From positions 1,020,409-1,084,408 of the forward strand of contig NZ_CP059599.1 of NCBI RefSeq assembly GCF_022369455.1: a stretch of 64,000 nucleotides of DNA, in the 5' to 3' direction. Positions 43,517 through 51,978 of this stretch are shown one piece after another. The position numbers and the translations under genes were made by a program. Origin of the DNA: Campylobacter sp. RM5004 (GTDB lineage: Bacteria > Campylobacterota > Campylobacteria > Campylobacterales > Campylobacteraceae). The notes beneath the pieces were generated by a model. That model was not told the origin of the DNA. It worked only from the letters and a program-made list of their open reading frames with translations, and did no database searches. Every line of letters starts with the position of its first letter. Within the stretch, counting starts at the first letter, position 1.

Positions 43517-45362
43517 AATCAACTTCCATTAAATCACATCTTCCAAAACCACAAGCATTTGCATTATTTGGATTTAAGAAGTTTCCATTACCTCTTCTAT
43601 GATTACCATCTCCTGTGCAATCATATTGATTTAACACTCCACCTAATTCGCTTTCTCTACTACCAACTAAACCAATTAGAGTTAAGCCTGTAATATTATA
43701 TCTAGCATGTGCATTTAAAGATGCCCTTAGATTATAAACACTTGTAGAAGGAGTAATCAAGCTTGAAAATTCTTCTTCTGTTATATTTTCTGCATTTGTT
43801 GGAATTACTACAATTCCTGCATTAGTAGCTATGATAGGAACAGCATGAGCTCTACCATTTTCTAAGTTTAATAATCCTATAAATAAAGATCCCAATGGAG
43901 CGCTAAATAATCTTCTTAATTGATTATCAATTTCTCCTTCTTCACTAATAGAACTTAAACTCCACTCAAGCCAAGGCAATACTCCACTAGTAAGCGCCCA
44001 CATAGCTCTAACACCTCTTGAATATAAAGATTCTCCAAACACAAGCTCTCCTCCCCATAAACCAAGTGCTTCTTGCATTGAATTATATGATGCAGGATTA
44101 TGTCTTTGAAATGAGATAAAAGGACTTGTATGGTCTGCATAATCAAATAATAAACCTATATTAGAGCTTTCTAAATCAGGATTTTCAACATAAGCATGAG
44201 TAAGTAAAGAAATTATTTCATAAGTTTGTAGCATGCAAATTCCACATAAACCACTTGAATCACCACTACTATCGGTAGATCTTGCGATTCTTAATAGTCT
44301 ATCCTTCCAATTTGCTAACAATGGATTAAAATTAGCTAAAGCATCACTTCTAATATCTCTTTTAAATATTCTTTCATTTCCGCATTTATTAGCACTAAAT
44401 GTAGCATTTTTAGCATTATAATTTCTTATTTGATAAACACTTGAATCAAAGAAAAATTGACCATTTGACTGCTTGCTAGCTGCTAAATTTTCTTTATAAT
44501 ATTTTTTAGTTACTATAAATAATTTACCAAAATCTCCGCCTCTTGCAACATCTAATAAATTATTTTTGCTATCTACTATAAAAGAATTTTCAAATAAATT
44601 AAAATTCCAAGCAAATTTACTAACTCTTTCTTCAAAATTACATTTTTTAAATCCTATAAAAGTAAAGTCTTTATTATTTAAATTGCTCTCAAGACATTCA
44701 AAACTAGCACTTTTAGGATTATATACAGCTATTTTTCCTGTAAAGGTATCATAATAAAAATTAAATGGCGTTTTACTAGCTCCGTTTTTATTTAAATAAA
44801 ATCTTTCTACTTTATAGCCCGTTTGATTTAGAAAATAAATCGGAGTTTTAAGAGCATAATTTACAGGTGGTGGAGTAGCCTCTAGCCATTCTTTCATCAC
44901 TTCTTTAAATATATTTAATTTATTTCCAAAATTATTATTTGTAGCAACTACTAAAAAGTTTTTTTCTGTAATTTTTGTCTTAGGATAAGCACTTAAACTG
45001 AATTCATCTTTTATGTTAAACCACTGAGAATCATCATTTAAAATACAAGGCTTAAGCTCAACATAATCACTTGTTTTTCTGTTTCTTTTCATATCATCAC
45101 TTAAACTTGCACATAGCCAGTTATCATTAAATCTAAAAGCTAATCTTTTATATAAATCATATCTTGAGGTTCTAACATCCTTGCAAGGCAACATTGCAAG
45201 CAATGTTCTATCTCCTACTATTTTTGGCCCAAGACAAAATACATTACCATCCCAAGCTTTTACAAAAAGTCTTGCGTCTTGAATCTTATTTGCTCTATTT
45301 TGTGCTACACTTTGTGCAAAAAGCGTAAGGCTTAGAGCAAAAAGTATAAAAATCTTTTTCAT
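43500..45362 (-). CDS. secreted DUF1561 protein, relative of Leptospira virulence-modifying proteins
   Basis: A 620-residue exported protein (signal peptide MKKIFILFALSLTLFAQSVA). The N-terminal half looks like ricin-B-type lectin repeats: DARLFVKAWDGNVFCLGP, NWLCASLSDDMK, DDSQWFN, and later FECLESNLN, KFAWNFN and SFIVDSKNNLLDVA. The C-terminal half (about 340-620) carries DUF1561-type text: SSGLCGICMLQTYEIISLL, SPFISFQRHNPASYNSMQEA, WGGELVFGESLYSRG and NGRAHAVPIIATNAGIVVIP. Leptospira and Bartonella members (PF07598) are reported exotoxins with a lectin part and a toxic C-terminal domain. Cys376, His506 and Asn523 have papain-like spacing (inference). The start is the ATG at 45362 after AAAAGGAGATTTG; a TTG lies just before it. 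It is monocistronic. Confidence 0.75.
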   Translation of the reverse strand: MKKIFILFALSLTLFAQSVAQNRANKIQDARLFVKAWDGNVFCLGPKIVGDRTLLAMLPCKDVRTSRYDLYKRLAFRFNDNWLCASLSDDMKRNRKTSDYVELKPCILNDDSQWFNIKDEFSLSAYPKTKITEKNFLVVATNNNFGNKLNIFKEVMKEWLEATPPPVNYALKTPIYFLNQTGYKVERFYLNKNGASKTPFNFYYDTFTGKIAVYNPKSASFECLESNLNNKDFTFIGFKKCNFEERVSKFAWNFNLFENSFIVDSKNNLLDVARGGDFGKLFIVTKKYYKENLAASKQSNGQFFFDSSVYQIRNYNAKNATFSANKCGNERIFKRDIRSDALANFNPLLANWKDRLLRIARSTDSSGDSSGLCGICMLQTYEIISLLTHAYVENPDLESSNIGLLFDYADHTSPFISFQRHNPASYNSMQEALGLWGGELVFGESLYSRGVRAMWALTSGVLPWLEWSLSSISEEGEIDNQLRRLFSAPLGSLFIGLLNLENGRAHAVPIIATNAGIVVIPTNAENITEEEFSSLITPSTSVYNLRASLNAHARYNITGLTLIGLVGSRESELGGVLNQYDCTGDGNHRRGNGNFLNPNNANACGFGRCDLMEVDFTFSS

Positions 45363-45416
45363 CAAATCTCCTTTTTTTTGTTATTATTAAAATAAAAAAA
45401 TAATATAGGAGAGTTA

Positions 45417-45953
45417 ATGTTAATAAAATACGATAATTTTTATCCTAAAATTTCAAGCCAAGTTTTTATCGCCTATAATTCTTGCATTATAGGCGATACT
45501 TTTATAGATGAGAATTCTTCTATTTGGTTTGGAGCTGTTGTTAGGGCTGATGTAGCAAGTATAAAAATAGGTAAAAATACAAATATACAAGATAATTCTA
45601 CAATTCATGTAGCAAGGGCTTTAAAGGATAGTGAAGGCAAAGAAATTAGCCCAAAAATTGATTGTATTATAGGTGATAATGTAACAATAGGACACAACTG
45701 TATAATCCATGCTTGCACTATTAATTCAAATGTTTTAGTTGGAATGGGTAGCACTATAATGGATGGTGCAAATATAGGAGAAAACTCAATTATAGGTGCT
45801 AATTCTTTGGTTACAAAAAATAAAACCTTCCCACCAAACTCACTTATACAAGGCTCACCAGCCAAGCTAACAAGAACTCTAAGTGAAGATGAAATACAAG
45901 CTATTAAAAATCAAGCTTTAGAATATGTAGAGCTTAGTAAAAAATATATTTAA
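45417..45953 (+). CDS. gamma-class carbonic anhydrase-like protein
   Basis: A 178-residue left-handed beta-helix protein of hexapeptide repeats (IIGDTFIDENSSIWFGAVVR, VTIGHNCIIHACTINSNVLVGM). The three zinc histidines of gamma-carbonic anhydrases can be placed in STIHVARAL (one) and GHNCIIHA (two). Paralogues of this type (YrdA/PaaY-like) hydrate CO2 or have unproven activity. TAGGAGAG precedes the ATG. It is transcribed divergently from the DUF1561 gene over a 54-base gap and ends in a bidirectional hairpin. Confidence 0.88.
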   Translation: MLIKYDNFYPKISSQVFIAYNSCIIGDTFIDENSSIWFGAVVRADVASIKIGKNTNIQDNSTIHVARALKDSEGKEISPKIDCIIGDNVTIGHNCIIHACTINSNVLVGMGSTIMDGANIGENSIIGANSLVTKNKTFPPNSLIQGSPAKLTRTLSEDEIQAIKNQALEYVELSKKYI

Positions 45954-45969
45954 GAGCAAAAAAGCTCTT
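45952..45969. terminator. bidirectional terminator between the carbonic-anhydrase gene and the sbmA pseudogene
   Basis: AAGAGC, six A, GCTCTT; overlaps the stop codons of both convergent genes. Confidence 0.7.
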
Positions 45970-46929
45970 AATAATTAATATGTTCTTCAAATTCTTTTAA
46001 ACGCTTATGAATACTTCTTAATTCAGTTATGGTAGTCCAGTTTTTAGTAAGCACACTAAAGCTTGAACGAACATTGCTAAAAGCATTGTTAATTTGCACT
46101 AAAACCCCAAGAGTGATAATTCCTAAAAATAAATTCTCTCCAACAAGCAAATAAGCAAAAATAACCATAAATTGTTCATACATATAAAGCCAAATATCAA
46201 AATATCCATAATGTAAAAACAATCTTTTGTAATTAAACTTAAGTCCTGTAAAAAGCTCTAGCATTGTTTCAGGTAAAGCATGATTTGTTCTATCATTTTC
46301 TGCATATACTAATTCTTTTCTAAATGCTGCTTCTGCTTTTTGATTGTTATATTCTAAATTAGGCAACTTTATTCCAACAAACCAAGATATCATAAGCCCA
46401 CCGATACTCATTGTAAAAGCCCAAATTATAAGCCCGAATTGATTGCTAAAAAACGGTAAAACCAAATTAGTTCCTAAAGTATATAAAATAGGAACAAAGC
46501 TATTAAGGTCATAAAAGCTTTAATAATATCAATCCCCAAACTCTCAACAATTTTTGCAAATCTGTATATATCTTCTTGAATACGCTGCGATGAACCTTCT
46601 ATATAATCATTATTTTTTCGCCAAGCTTTAAGATAAGAAAAAGTAATCGCTTCTCTCCAAGCAAAAGCAAAATGCCTTGAAAAAAACGAAGTTAATGTAG
46701 CAATTAGCACATAAGGTAAAGCGATAAATAAAAACTTTATCAAATCATTCATAAATTGCTCATAAGTGCTATTTTGTGGAGCGTTTTGTAAGATATTATA
46801 AAAATTTTTATACCAGTTATTAATTTCTACATTTAATAAAGTTTGAGAATAAATAGCTAATAAAATAAATAAACTACCACCCCAAGCCCAAATAACCCAT
46901 TTTCTTGAAAAATAAAAAGCTTTAAACAT
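45968..46929 (-). pseudogene. sbmA: SbmA/BacA-family transporter split by a single-base deletion
   Basis: Two minus-strand frames form one SbmA/BacA-like inner-membrane transporter. The first part (46929 to 46474) begins MFKAFYFSRKWVIWAWGGSL and includes NNWYKNFYNILQNAP and WREAITFSYLKAWRKN; the second (46465 to 45968) includes IKLPNLEYNNQKAEAAFRKE and NAFSNVRSSFSVLTKNW. On the coding strand near 46495 the text GCTTTGTTCC would read on correctly as GCTTTGGTTCC, so one G is missing and the first part ends early. SbmA imports peptides such as microcins. Only two-thirds of the usual length would be made in two pieces, so it is probably inactive, unless this is a sequencing error. Confidence 0.75.
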
Positions 46930-46952
46930 AATAAACCTTGATTTAAATTAAA

Positions 46953-46995
46953 GAATTTGAAATAGGAATTTAGTTTTAATTCCTATTTCAAATTC
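46953..46995. repeat. head-to-head pair of the 18-base word, perfect hairpin
   Basis: Direct copy 46953-46970, seven-base loop TAGTTTT, reverse copy 46978-46995: a perfect 18-pair stem ending three bases before the mrdA stop, so it can act as the terminator of the long envelope operon. Confidence 0.92.
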
Positions 46996-46998
46996 TTG

Positions 46999-48801
46999 TT
47001 ATTTTTTAGCTTTAATATACTTTTCATCAATATATCCAAGTTCTAATAATTTATTAAAAATTTTAGCAACAATAGGACCTGCAGTTGCGCCCCCATGCAT
47101 TCCATGCTCAACCAATACAACAACAGCGTATTTTGGCTCTTCATAAGGACCATAAGCATTCATCCAAGCATGACTTCTTGTGTAATACTCCATATTTTCT
47201 TCTTTCATTCTCTTTTTTTCGCTTTGAGATATTCCTACTACTTGTGCTGTTCCTGTTTTTGCTGCTAGAGTTATTTTACTTTCTAACAAAGGCTTATAAC
47301 CTGTTCCTTTAATATTATTTGCAACATCAAACATTCCTAAACGCAAATATTTTAAATCTTGCTTTTCACTAGGTGTAAAAATGTCCTTTTTTTCAAATAC
47401 GATTTTTTCTTTATTAATTTCATCTATAAAATGTGGTTTTATTTCATATCCACTTGCAAGTTTTGCAGTATAAACAGCAACTTGCATAGGAGTTGCTAAG
47501 AAATTGCCTTGACCTATGCTAGTAATTAGCGTTTCTCCTTGATACCAAGGCTGATTATATCTTGAGCTTTTCCAAGCTTTATTTGGTAAAATTCCAACAC
47601 TTTCAAGCGGTAAATCCACATCTGTTTTTTTACCAAAACCTAATTTATACAAGGTTGCACTAATATCAGCTATACCAACCCTTAAGCTTCCTTTATAAAA
47701 ATAATCATCACAACTTGACCTAATAGCTGATTTTAAATCCATTACCCCATGTCCGTTTGTATTATGACATCTAAACTTTCTTCCGCCAAAATTAAATGTC
47801 CCTGCACAAGTAAAAGTCGTGCTTGCATCAATTTTTCCACTTTGCAAAAACGATAATCCTACACCCATTTTTACAACCGAGCCTGGAGGATAGCGACCAT
47901 TTATAATCTTATTTGTGAAAGGATGGTCTAAATCTTGTATCATCATATCCCATTCTTCTTGAGAAATGCCTGTTACAAATGGATTTAGATTATATTCAGG
48001 ATATGAACCTGCTGCTAAAATAGAGCCATCTTCAATATTTAAAATAACAGCTGAACCACTCATGTTTTTAAACAATTCGTCTAAAAATTGCTGCATTCTA
48101 ATATCAATTGTAAGCTTAATATCATTATCCATAATAGGCTTTTTAAACTCTATTTCTTCTACTTCTTGGTTTATAGAATTAACCTTTGTTACTTTTTTAC
48201 CTGGTGTTCCTTGTAGAATTTCATCATAGTATTTTTCTATTCCGGTTTTTCCTATTTTTTTAGTAACTTTTACTACATCATTACTTACCATATCATCAGA
48301 ATTTGCTCTTGCAACATAACCTATAATATGACTTGCTAAAGAATTATATGGATATAATCTTTTAAAACTAGCTTTTATTAAAATATTTTCATCTAAATTG
48401 AGCTTAAAATAGCATTTATTTAAGCTTTCGTATTCTATAAAATCAATAATTTCAATCTCATCTTGATTATAGTAGCTATTTTCTCTTTTATAAATTTTAG
48501 TAATTTTTTCAGAGTCAATATCACTCAAACATTCTTGTAATTTATTAATAGTGTTATTTAAATCATCTTGTTTTAGATGAGGTTTTAACGATATAGAAAA
48601 TCCTAATTGATTAACCGCTAAAGGGGTGTTATTTCTATCTAAAATAGCACCTCTAATAGGAGCTATTAGTTCTTCTTTTGTTGAGTTTTTTAAAGCTAAT
48701 TCTTCATAATAATCGTTGCTATAAATACTAAGCCAATAAACCCTAGCTATTAATAAAATAAAAAAACTTAGTATTACAAATACAACAAATTTTAATCTCA
48801 A
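46999..48801 (-). CDS. mrdA: penicillin-binding protein 2 (peptidoglycan transpeptidase)
   Basis: A 600-residue class-B PBP that cross-links lateral-wall peptidoglycan in the elongasome. An N-terminal membrane helix (residues 1-20) is followed by the PBP dimerisation domain and the transpeptidase domain with PPGSVVKMG (catalytic Ser of SxxK), SSCDDYF and AKTGTAQ. VGIADISATLYKLGFGKKT is typical of PBP2. It is the last gene of the nadK-to-mrdA operon, overlapping the mreD-like gene by four bases. Confidence 0.94.
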   Translation of the reverse strand: MRLKFVVFVILSFFILLIARVYWLSIYSNDYYEELALKNSTKEELIAPIRGAILDRNNTPLAVNQLGFSISLKPHLKQDDLNNTINKLQECLSDIDSEKITKIYKRENSYYNQDEIEIIDFIEYESLNKCYFKLNLDENILIKASFKRLYPYNSLASHIIGYVARANSDDMVSNDVVKVTKKIGKTGIEKYYDEILQGTPGKKVTKVNSINQEVEEIEFKKPIMDNDIKLTIDIRMQQFLDELFKNMSGSAVILNIEDGSILAAGSYPEYNLNPFVTGISQEEWDMMIQDLDHPFTNKIINGRYPPGSVVKMGVGLSFLQSGKIDASTTFTCAGTFNFGGRKFRCHNTNGHGVMDLKSAIRSSCDDYFYKGSLRVGIADISATLYKLGFGKKTDVDLPLESVGILPNKAWKSSRYNQPWYQGETLITSIGQGNFLATPMQVAVYTAKLASGYEIKPHFIDEINKEKIVFEKKDIFTPSEKQDLKYLRLGMFDVANNIKGTGYKPLLESKITLAAKTGTAQVVGISQSEKKRMKEENMEYYTRSHAWMNAYGPYEEPKYAVVVLVEHGMHGGATAGPIVAKIFNKLLELGYIDEKYIKAKK

Positions 48802-49256
48802 ACAATTCCCCTAAAAAGCACTATGGCTAGCAACGATTCCAAACAAATATAATAAATAAAAATAATATCGTAATTTAAATGCCCTACTTCAAAAATATAT
48901 GAATATGCAAGGTTTAAAATTAGATTAAATCCATATACAAAAATTATGAAAAGTATTATTAAAATATCTCTATTTTTTAATTTATAAATTAATTTATTAT
49001 AAAAATAATAATAAAAAATTAAAAACGAAATAGTAGTACAGAATAAAAATAAGCCATGAGTTAGCTCAATAAAACAAAAATATAAAATTATAAATAAACT
49101 TGTCCTATCAAAGCCTTTTTTATTAAAATGTATGATTAAATAAACAAAAAATACACCAAACAAAGGTGGTAATAAAAACACAATAGAGCAAAGTATTTGG
49201 TAAAAAAATAGAATGAAAAAACCTAAATAATAACTTAGATTTAATCTTTCTTTCAT
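48798..49256 (-). CDS. small polytopic membrane protein, MreD-like position
   Basis: A 152-residue inner-membrane protein with about five helices and little soluble sequence. Its place directly before mrdA is where mreD often lies, and the size fits MreD, which links the cell-shape machinery, but sequence motifs are too weak to assert this. In C. jejuni the equivalent (Cj0651) is only called an integral membrane protein as I recall. It overlaps both neighbours by four bases. Confidence 0.6.
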   Translation of the reverse strand: MKERLNLSYYLGFFILFFYQILCSIVFLLPPLFGVFFVYLIIHFNKKGFDRTSLFIILYFCFIELTHGLFLFCTTISFLIFYYYFYNKLIYKLKNRDILIILFIIFVYGFNLILNLAYSYIFEVGHLNYDIIFIYYICLESLLAIVLFRGIV

Positions 49257-49831
49257 TTTATATACTCATATAGTTTTGCTTGTAATTTATCAATTCCTTT
49301 TTTATTTGAACTTGAAACAAAAATAGCATCTTTATATTTAGCTTTTAATTTTGAAAATTCGCTTTGATTTAATTTGTCAATCTTAGTAAATACTTTAATA
49401 TACTCTTGCTCTTCGCTTATAAAGTCTTGTAAATAATCAAAAACTCCTTCATCAATGTCTAAATTATCATGCCTTGAATCAATTAAATGAATAAAGCATT
49501 TTATTTCTTTTCTTTTTTGCAAAAATTCATTTAGGTTTTTATTCCAAGCTGCCTTTTTATCCTTAGAAACTCTAGCATAACCAAAACCCGGTAAGTCTAT
49601 TAAAATTAATTGTTTTTTATCGGCAAATGTAACTTCAAAAAAATTAATTAATTGAGTTTTTCCTGGTGTTGATGATGATTTTGCTAAGCCTTTATGATTT
49701 GCTAAAGCATTGATTAGTGAGCTTTTGCCGACATTTGAACGACCCAAAAAAGCAATTTCACTTAAATCATATTCTTGTGTTTGAAAATATTTTTCACATG
49801 ATATTAAAAATTTCGCACTTACTATATTCAT
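49253..49831 (-). CDS. engB: ribosome-biogenesis GTP-binding protein EngB/YsxC
   Basis: A 192-residue Era/EngB-family GTPase needed for assembly of the large ribosomal subunit. GRSNVGKSSLINAL (G1, about 31-44), PGKTQLINFF (switch), DLPGFGYARV (G3), FTKIDKLN (G4) and FVSSSNKKG (G5) are all present. It overlaps both lptA and the mreD-like gene by four bases in the envelope operon. Confidence 0.95.
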   Translation of the reverse strand: MNIVSAKFLISCEKYFQTQEYDLSEIAFLGRSNVGKSSLINALANHKGLAKSSSTPGKTQLINFFEVTFADKKQLILIDLPGFGYARVSKDKKAAWNKNLNEFLQKRKEIKCFIHLIDSRHDNLDIDEGVFDYLQDFISEEQEYIKVFTKIDKLNQSEFSKLKAKYKDAIFVSSSNKKGIDKLQAKLYEYIK

Positions 49832-50280
49832 TTTGCTATCTCAAATATTAATTTAACAGGTTTGTTTTCTTTATTACTCTTAACTTTATAAGTTCCATCT
49901 TTTTGATTAATATATATATAATCAGCTACTAGTTCTTTATTATTTTCTTTGATTTTTACATTGCCACTTAGCTCATAAGAGTTTTTATTTACATCATAAA
50001 AAATCTTATCAGCCCTACCCTTAAAAACACTATCAGCCATAGTAATTGAAAAGCTTGTAACATTTCTTGCTTCATAGCTTGAGATTTTGTTATCCTTATT
50101 TGTTTTTATTGTTAAAACTTGACAATTTAAAAAATCATTGCCTTGTTTTATACTAACATCTTTACTAAAAACACCTGTTTGATTATCTTTACTGCCTTCA
50201 AATAACTTTGCGTTTATTTCAATTTTTTGCGCCAATAAACTAGATACGAAAAATAAAACAATAACTATTTTTCTATACAT
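49828..50280 (-). CDS. lptA: LptA/OstA-domain periplasmic LPS-transport protein
   Basis: A 150-residue exported protein (signal peptide MYRKIVIVLFFVSSLLA) with the OstA beta-jellyroll fold that bridges the inner and outer membranes for lipopolysaccharide: FEGSKDNQTGVFSKDVSIKQ, ITMADSVFKGRADKIFYDVN and YELSGNVKIKENNKELVADY. The gene overlaps lptC by 16 bases, and the kdsC-lptC-lptA order is the classic LPS-transport arrangement. Confidence 0.88.
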   Translation of the reverse strand: MYRKIVIVLFFVSSLLAQKIEINAKLFEGSKDNQTGVFSKDVSIKQGNDFLNCQVLTIKTNKDNKISSYEARNVTSFSITMADSVFKGRADKIFYDVNKNSYELSGNVKIKENNKELVADYIYINQKDGTYKVKSNKENKPVKLIFEIAK

Positions 50281-50762
50281 AAATTTACCTCTTCTAATAC
50301 AAGCTTTTGTGTTTTTAAATCATATTTAAAAGAATTAGCATTAATTAAACTACCATTATAAGTGGCTTTGGTTTTGGTATCTGAGCTTAATATTTGCTGA
50401 TTTTTTAAATATTTTACATAATCACTTTCTAAATTAATTTCTTTATCTTTAAAAACTACCTTGTTTTCTAAAATTATTTCATCATTTTCTTTTGTAGCTT
50501 TTAAAGCGCTTAATTCTTTATCCAAGCTTTTAACTTCAAAATCTAATAAATTATCTTGATTGCCTATTTTGTAATATTGCTTTGCATAGGCTAGAGTTTT
50601 TAGTTTTGTATCAATCTCATAACCTATGATATCATTAGCTTCAAGGCTTTTAAAATCTAGCTTATAATTCATCTTGTCTAATTCATAAGGCTTTTGAATA
50701 ATAATAAAAAAAAGCATAGATAACATTGAAACTAAAATAATATTAAAGGTTTTTACTAACAC
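50265..50762 (-). CDS. lptC: LptC-like inner-membrane LPS-transport protein
   Basis: A 165-residue protein with one N-terminal membrane anchor (about 5-22) and a periplasmic beta-rich domain (DIIGYEIDTKLKTLAYAKQY, ENKVVFKDKEINLESDYVKY, TKATYNGSLINANSFKYDL), the LptC layout. LptC receives LPS from LptBFG and hands it to LptA. It overlaps kdsC upstream and lptA downstream. Assignment rests mostly on fold-like pattern and context because LptC sequences diverge. Confidence 0.8.
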   Translation of the reverse strand: MLVKTFNIILVSMLSMLFFIIIQKPYELDKMNYKLDFKSLEANDIIGYEIDTKLKTLAYAKQYYKIGNQDNLLDFEVKSLDKELSALKATKENDEIILENKVVFKDKEINLESDYVKYLKNQQILSSDTKTKATYNGSLINANSFKYDLKTQKLVLEEVNLCIEK

Positions 50763-51232
50763 TTAAGCCACTGCCTTGTTTGATTATTTTCTTTATAAAT
50801 AATTTCTAACATTTCATGCACACAACCTGTTCCACCTTTTGTATTTAAAACTCTTCCAAATACTCTAACACCATCATTCGGTATAAAAGGTAAAAAAACA
50901 GCTTTTAATAAATCCAAATCATTGTAATAATCGCCTATCGCAGCTACTTCATTAAAGCTTATATTTAATTCTTCTAACAAGCTTTTAGCACAAGTTAATT
51001 TATCCTTAATGCCGCAATAAACATAATCAATTCCTAAATCTTTAGCCCTATTTAATACAACATCAGAACTTCTTCCAGTAATAATTGCAAACTTCATACC
51101 AAGTTCTTTTGCCTTTAAAATAGCTGCTCCATCTTTTACATTAAATTCTTTAATCAAATCAGCTTTTGGAGAATAAATAATCTTTCCATCACTTAAACAT
51201 CCATCAACATCTAAAATTACTAATTTAATCAT
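50756..51232 (-). CDS. kdsC: 3-deoxy-D-manno-octulosonate 8-phosphate phosphatase KdsC
   Basis: A 158-residue HAD-family phosphatase that dephosphorylates KDO-8-phosphate for lipid A and capsule core sugars. The nucleophile motif LDVDGCLSDGKI (Asp8 and Asp10), the ITGRSSDVV segment, and the acidic AAIGDYYNDLDLLK are diagnostic for KdsC. It lies two bases after rlpA and overlaps lptC by seven bases. Confidence 0.93.
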   Translation of the reverse strand: MIKLVILDVDGCLSDGKIIYSPKADLIKEFNVKDGAAILKAKELGMKFAIITGRSSDVVLNRAKDLGIDYVYCGIKDKLTCAKSLLEELNISFNEVAAIGDYYNDLDLLKAVFLPFIPNDGVRVFGRVLNTKGGTGCVHEMLEIIYKENNQTRQWLKC

Positions 51233-51234
51233 AA

Positions 51235-51978
51235 TTACTCCCTAAATATAAAAGAACCTAAAAAATTAGCTAAATTAATAAAATCTCTAGCTTCTTCTTC
51301 GCTTCTAAATCCTTTTAAAAACACTCTATAAAATCCATCGCTTGAGTTTAAAACCTTACTTGTATAACCTTTATAATTTGCGTATTTTTGAGCTAAATTA
51401 TAAGCATTGCTTGAATTTTTAAAAGCTCCTATTTGTATCATAAAATCGCCACCTGTTACACTATTTAGAGCTTGTGAAAAACTAGAATTTGAATTAGGAA
51501 TTTGGTTTTTAAAATTAACTTGATCAAAGCCTAAAACTGTAAGTTTTACTCTAGCAGTTCCTTTTTTTGTCATATCGATTTCATGCGCTGCTTTATTTGA
51601 TAAATCAATTATCCTACCGGCTACGAATGGACCTCTATCATTAATTCTTACGATTACACTTCTTCCGTTTTCAAGATTATCAACCCTTACCATAGTATTC
51701 ATAGGTAAGGTTTTATGAGCTGCTGTCATTGAATTAGTATTGAATGTTTCGCCATTAGAAGTTTTTTTGCCATGAAAACCTGGTCCATACCAACTAGCAA
51801 TTCCACTTTCAGTATCACCTATATTTACCTTGCTAGGATAATAAGTTTTTCCATTAATAGTGTATGGCCTCATAGTTGCAGGAGTATTTGGTTTAGCTAC
51901 TCCGTAATTTGCAGCAGGAGTGCTAGAACAGGCAGTAAATAAAGCAAGAAAACTAGCAAATACTAAAAACTTTTTCAA
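51235..51978 (-). CDS. rlpA: RlpA-like septal-ring lipoprotein with SPOR domain
   Basis: A 247-residue lipoprotein: the signal ends in the lipobox FTAC (Cys17), then a double-psi beta-barrel (GIASWYGPGFHGKKTSNGET, RVDNLENGRSVIVRINDRGP) and a C-terminal SPOR domain (FMIQIGAFKNSSNAYNLAQK) that binds denuded glycan. RlpA proteins are lytic transglycosylases in some species. An exact antisense copy of the 18-base word encodes IPNSNS in the linker between the two domains. Confidence 0.92.
   Translation of the reverse strand: MKKFLVFASFLALFTACSSTPAANYGVAKPNTPATMRPYTINGKTYYPSKVNIGDTESGIASWYGPGFHGKKTSNGETFNTNSMTAAHKTLPMNTMVRVDNLENGRSVIVRINDRGPFVAGRIIDLSNKAAHEIDMTKKGTARVKLTVLGFDQVNFKNQIPNSNSSFSQALNSVTGGDFMIQIGAFKNSSNAYNLAQKYANYKGYTSKVLNSSDGFYRVFLKGFRSEEEARDFINLANFLGSFIFRE
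51485..51502 (+). repeat. 18-base word inside rlpA, exact (T type), antisense
   Basis: Read on the rlpA coding strand as IPNSNS in the linker between the barrel and SPOR domains. Confidence 0.85.

Noticed and set aside
45372-45379. A8/T8 run in front of the DUF1561 gene as an expression switch
   Set aside because: Runs of this kind are everywhere in this AT-rich sequence, and it only extends the Shine-Dalgarno region; no evidence for variation.
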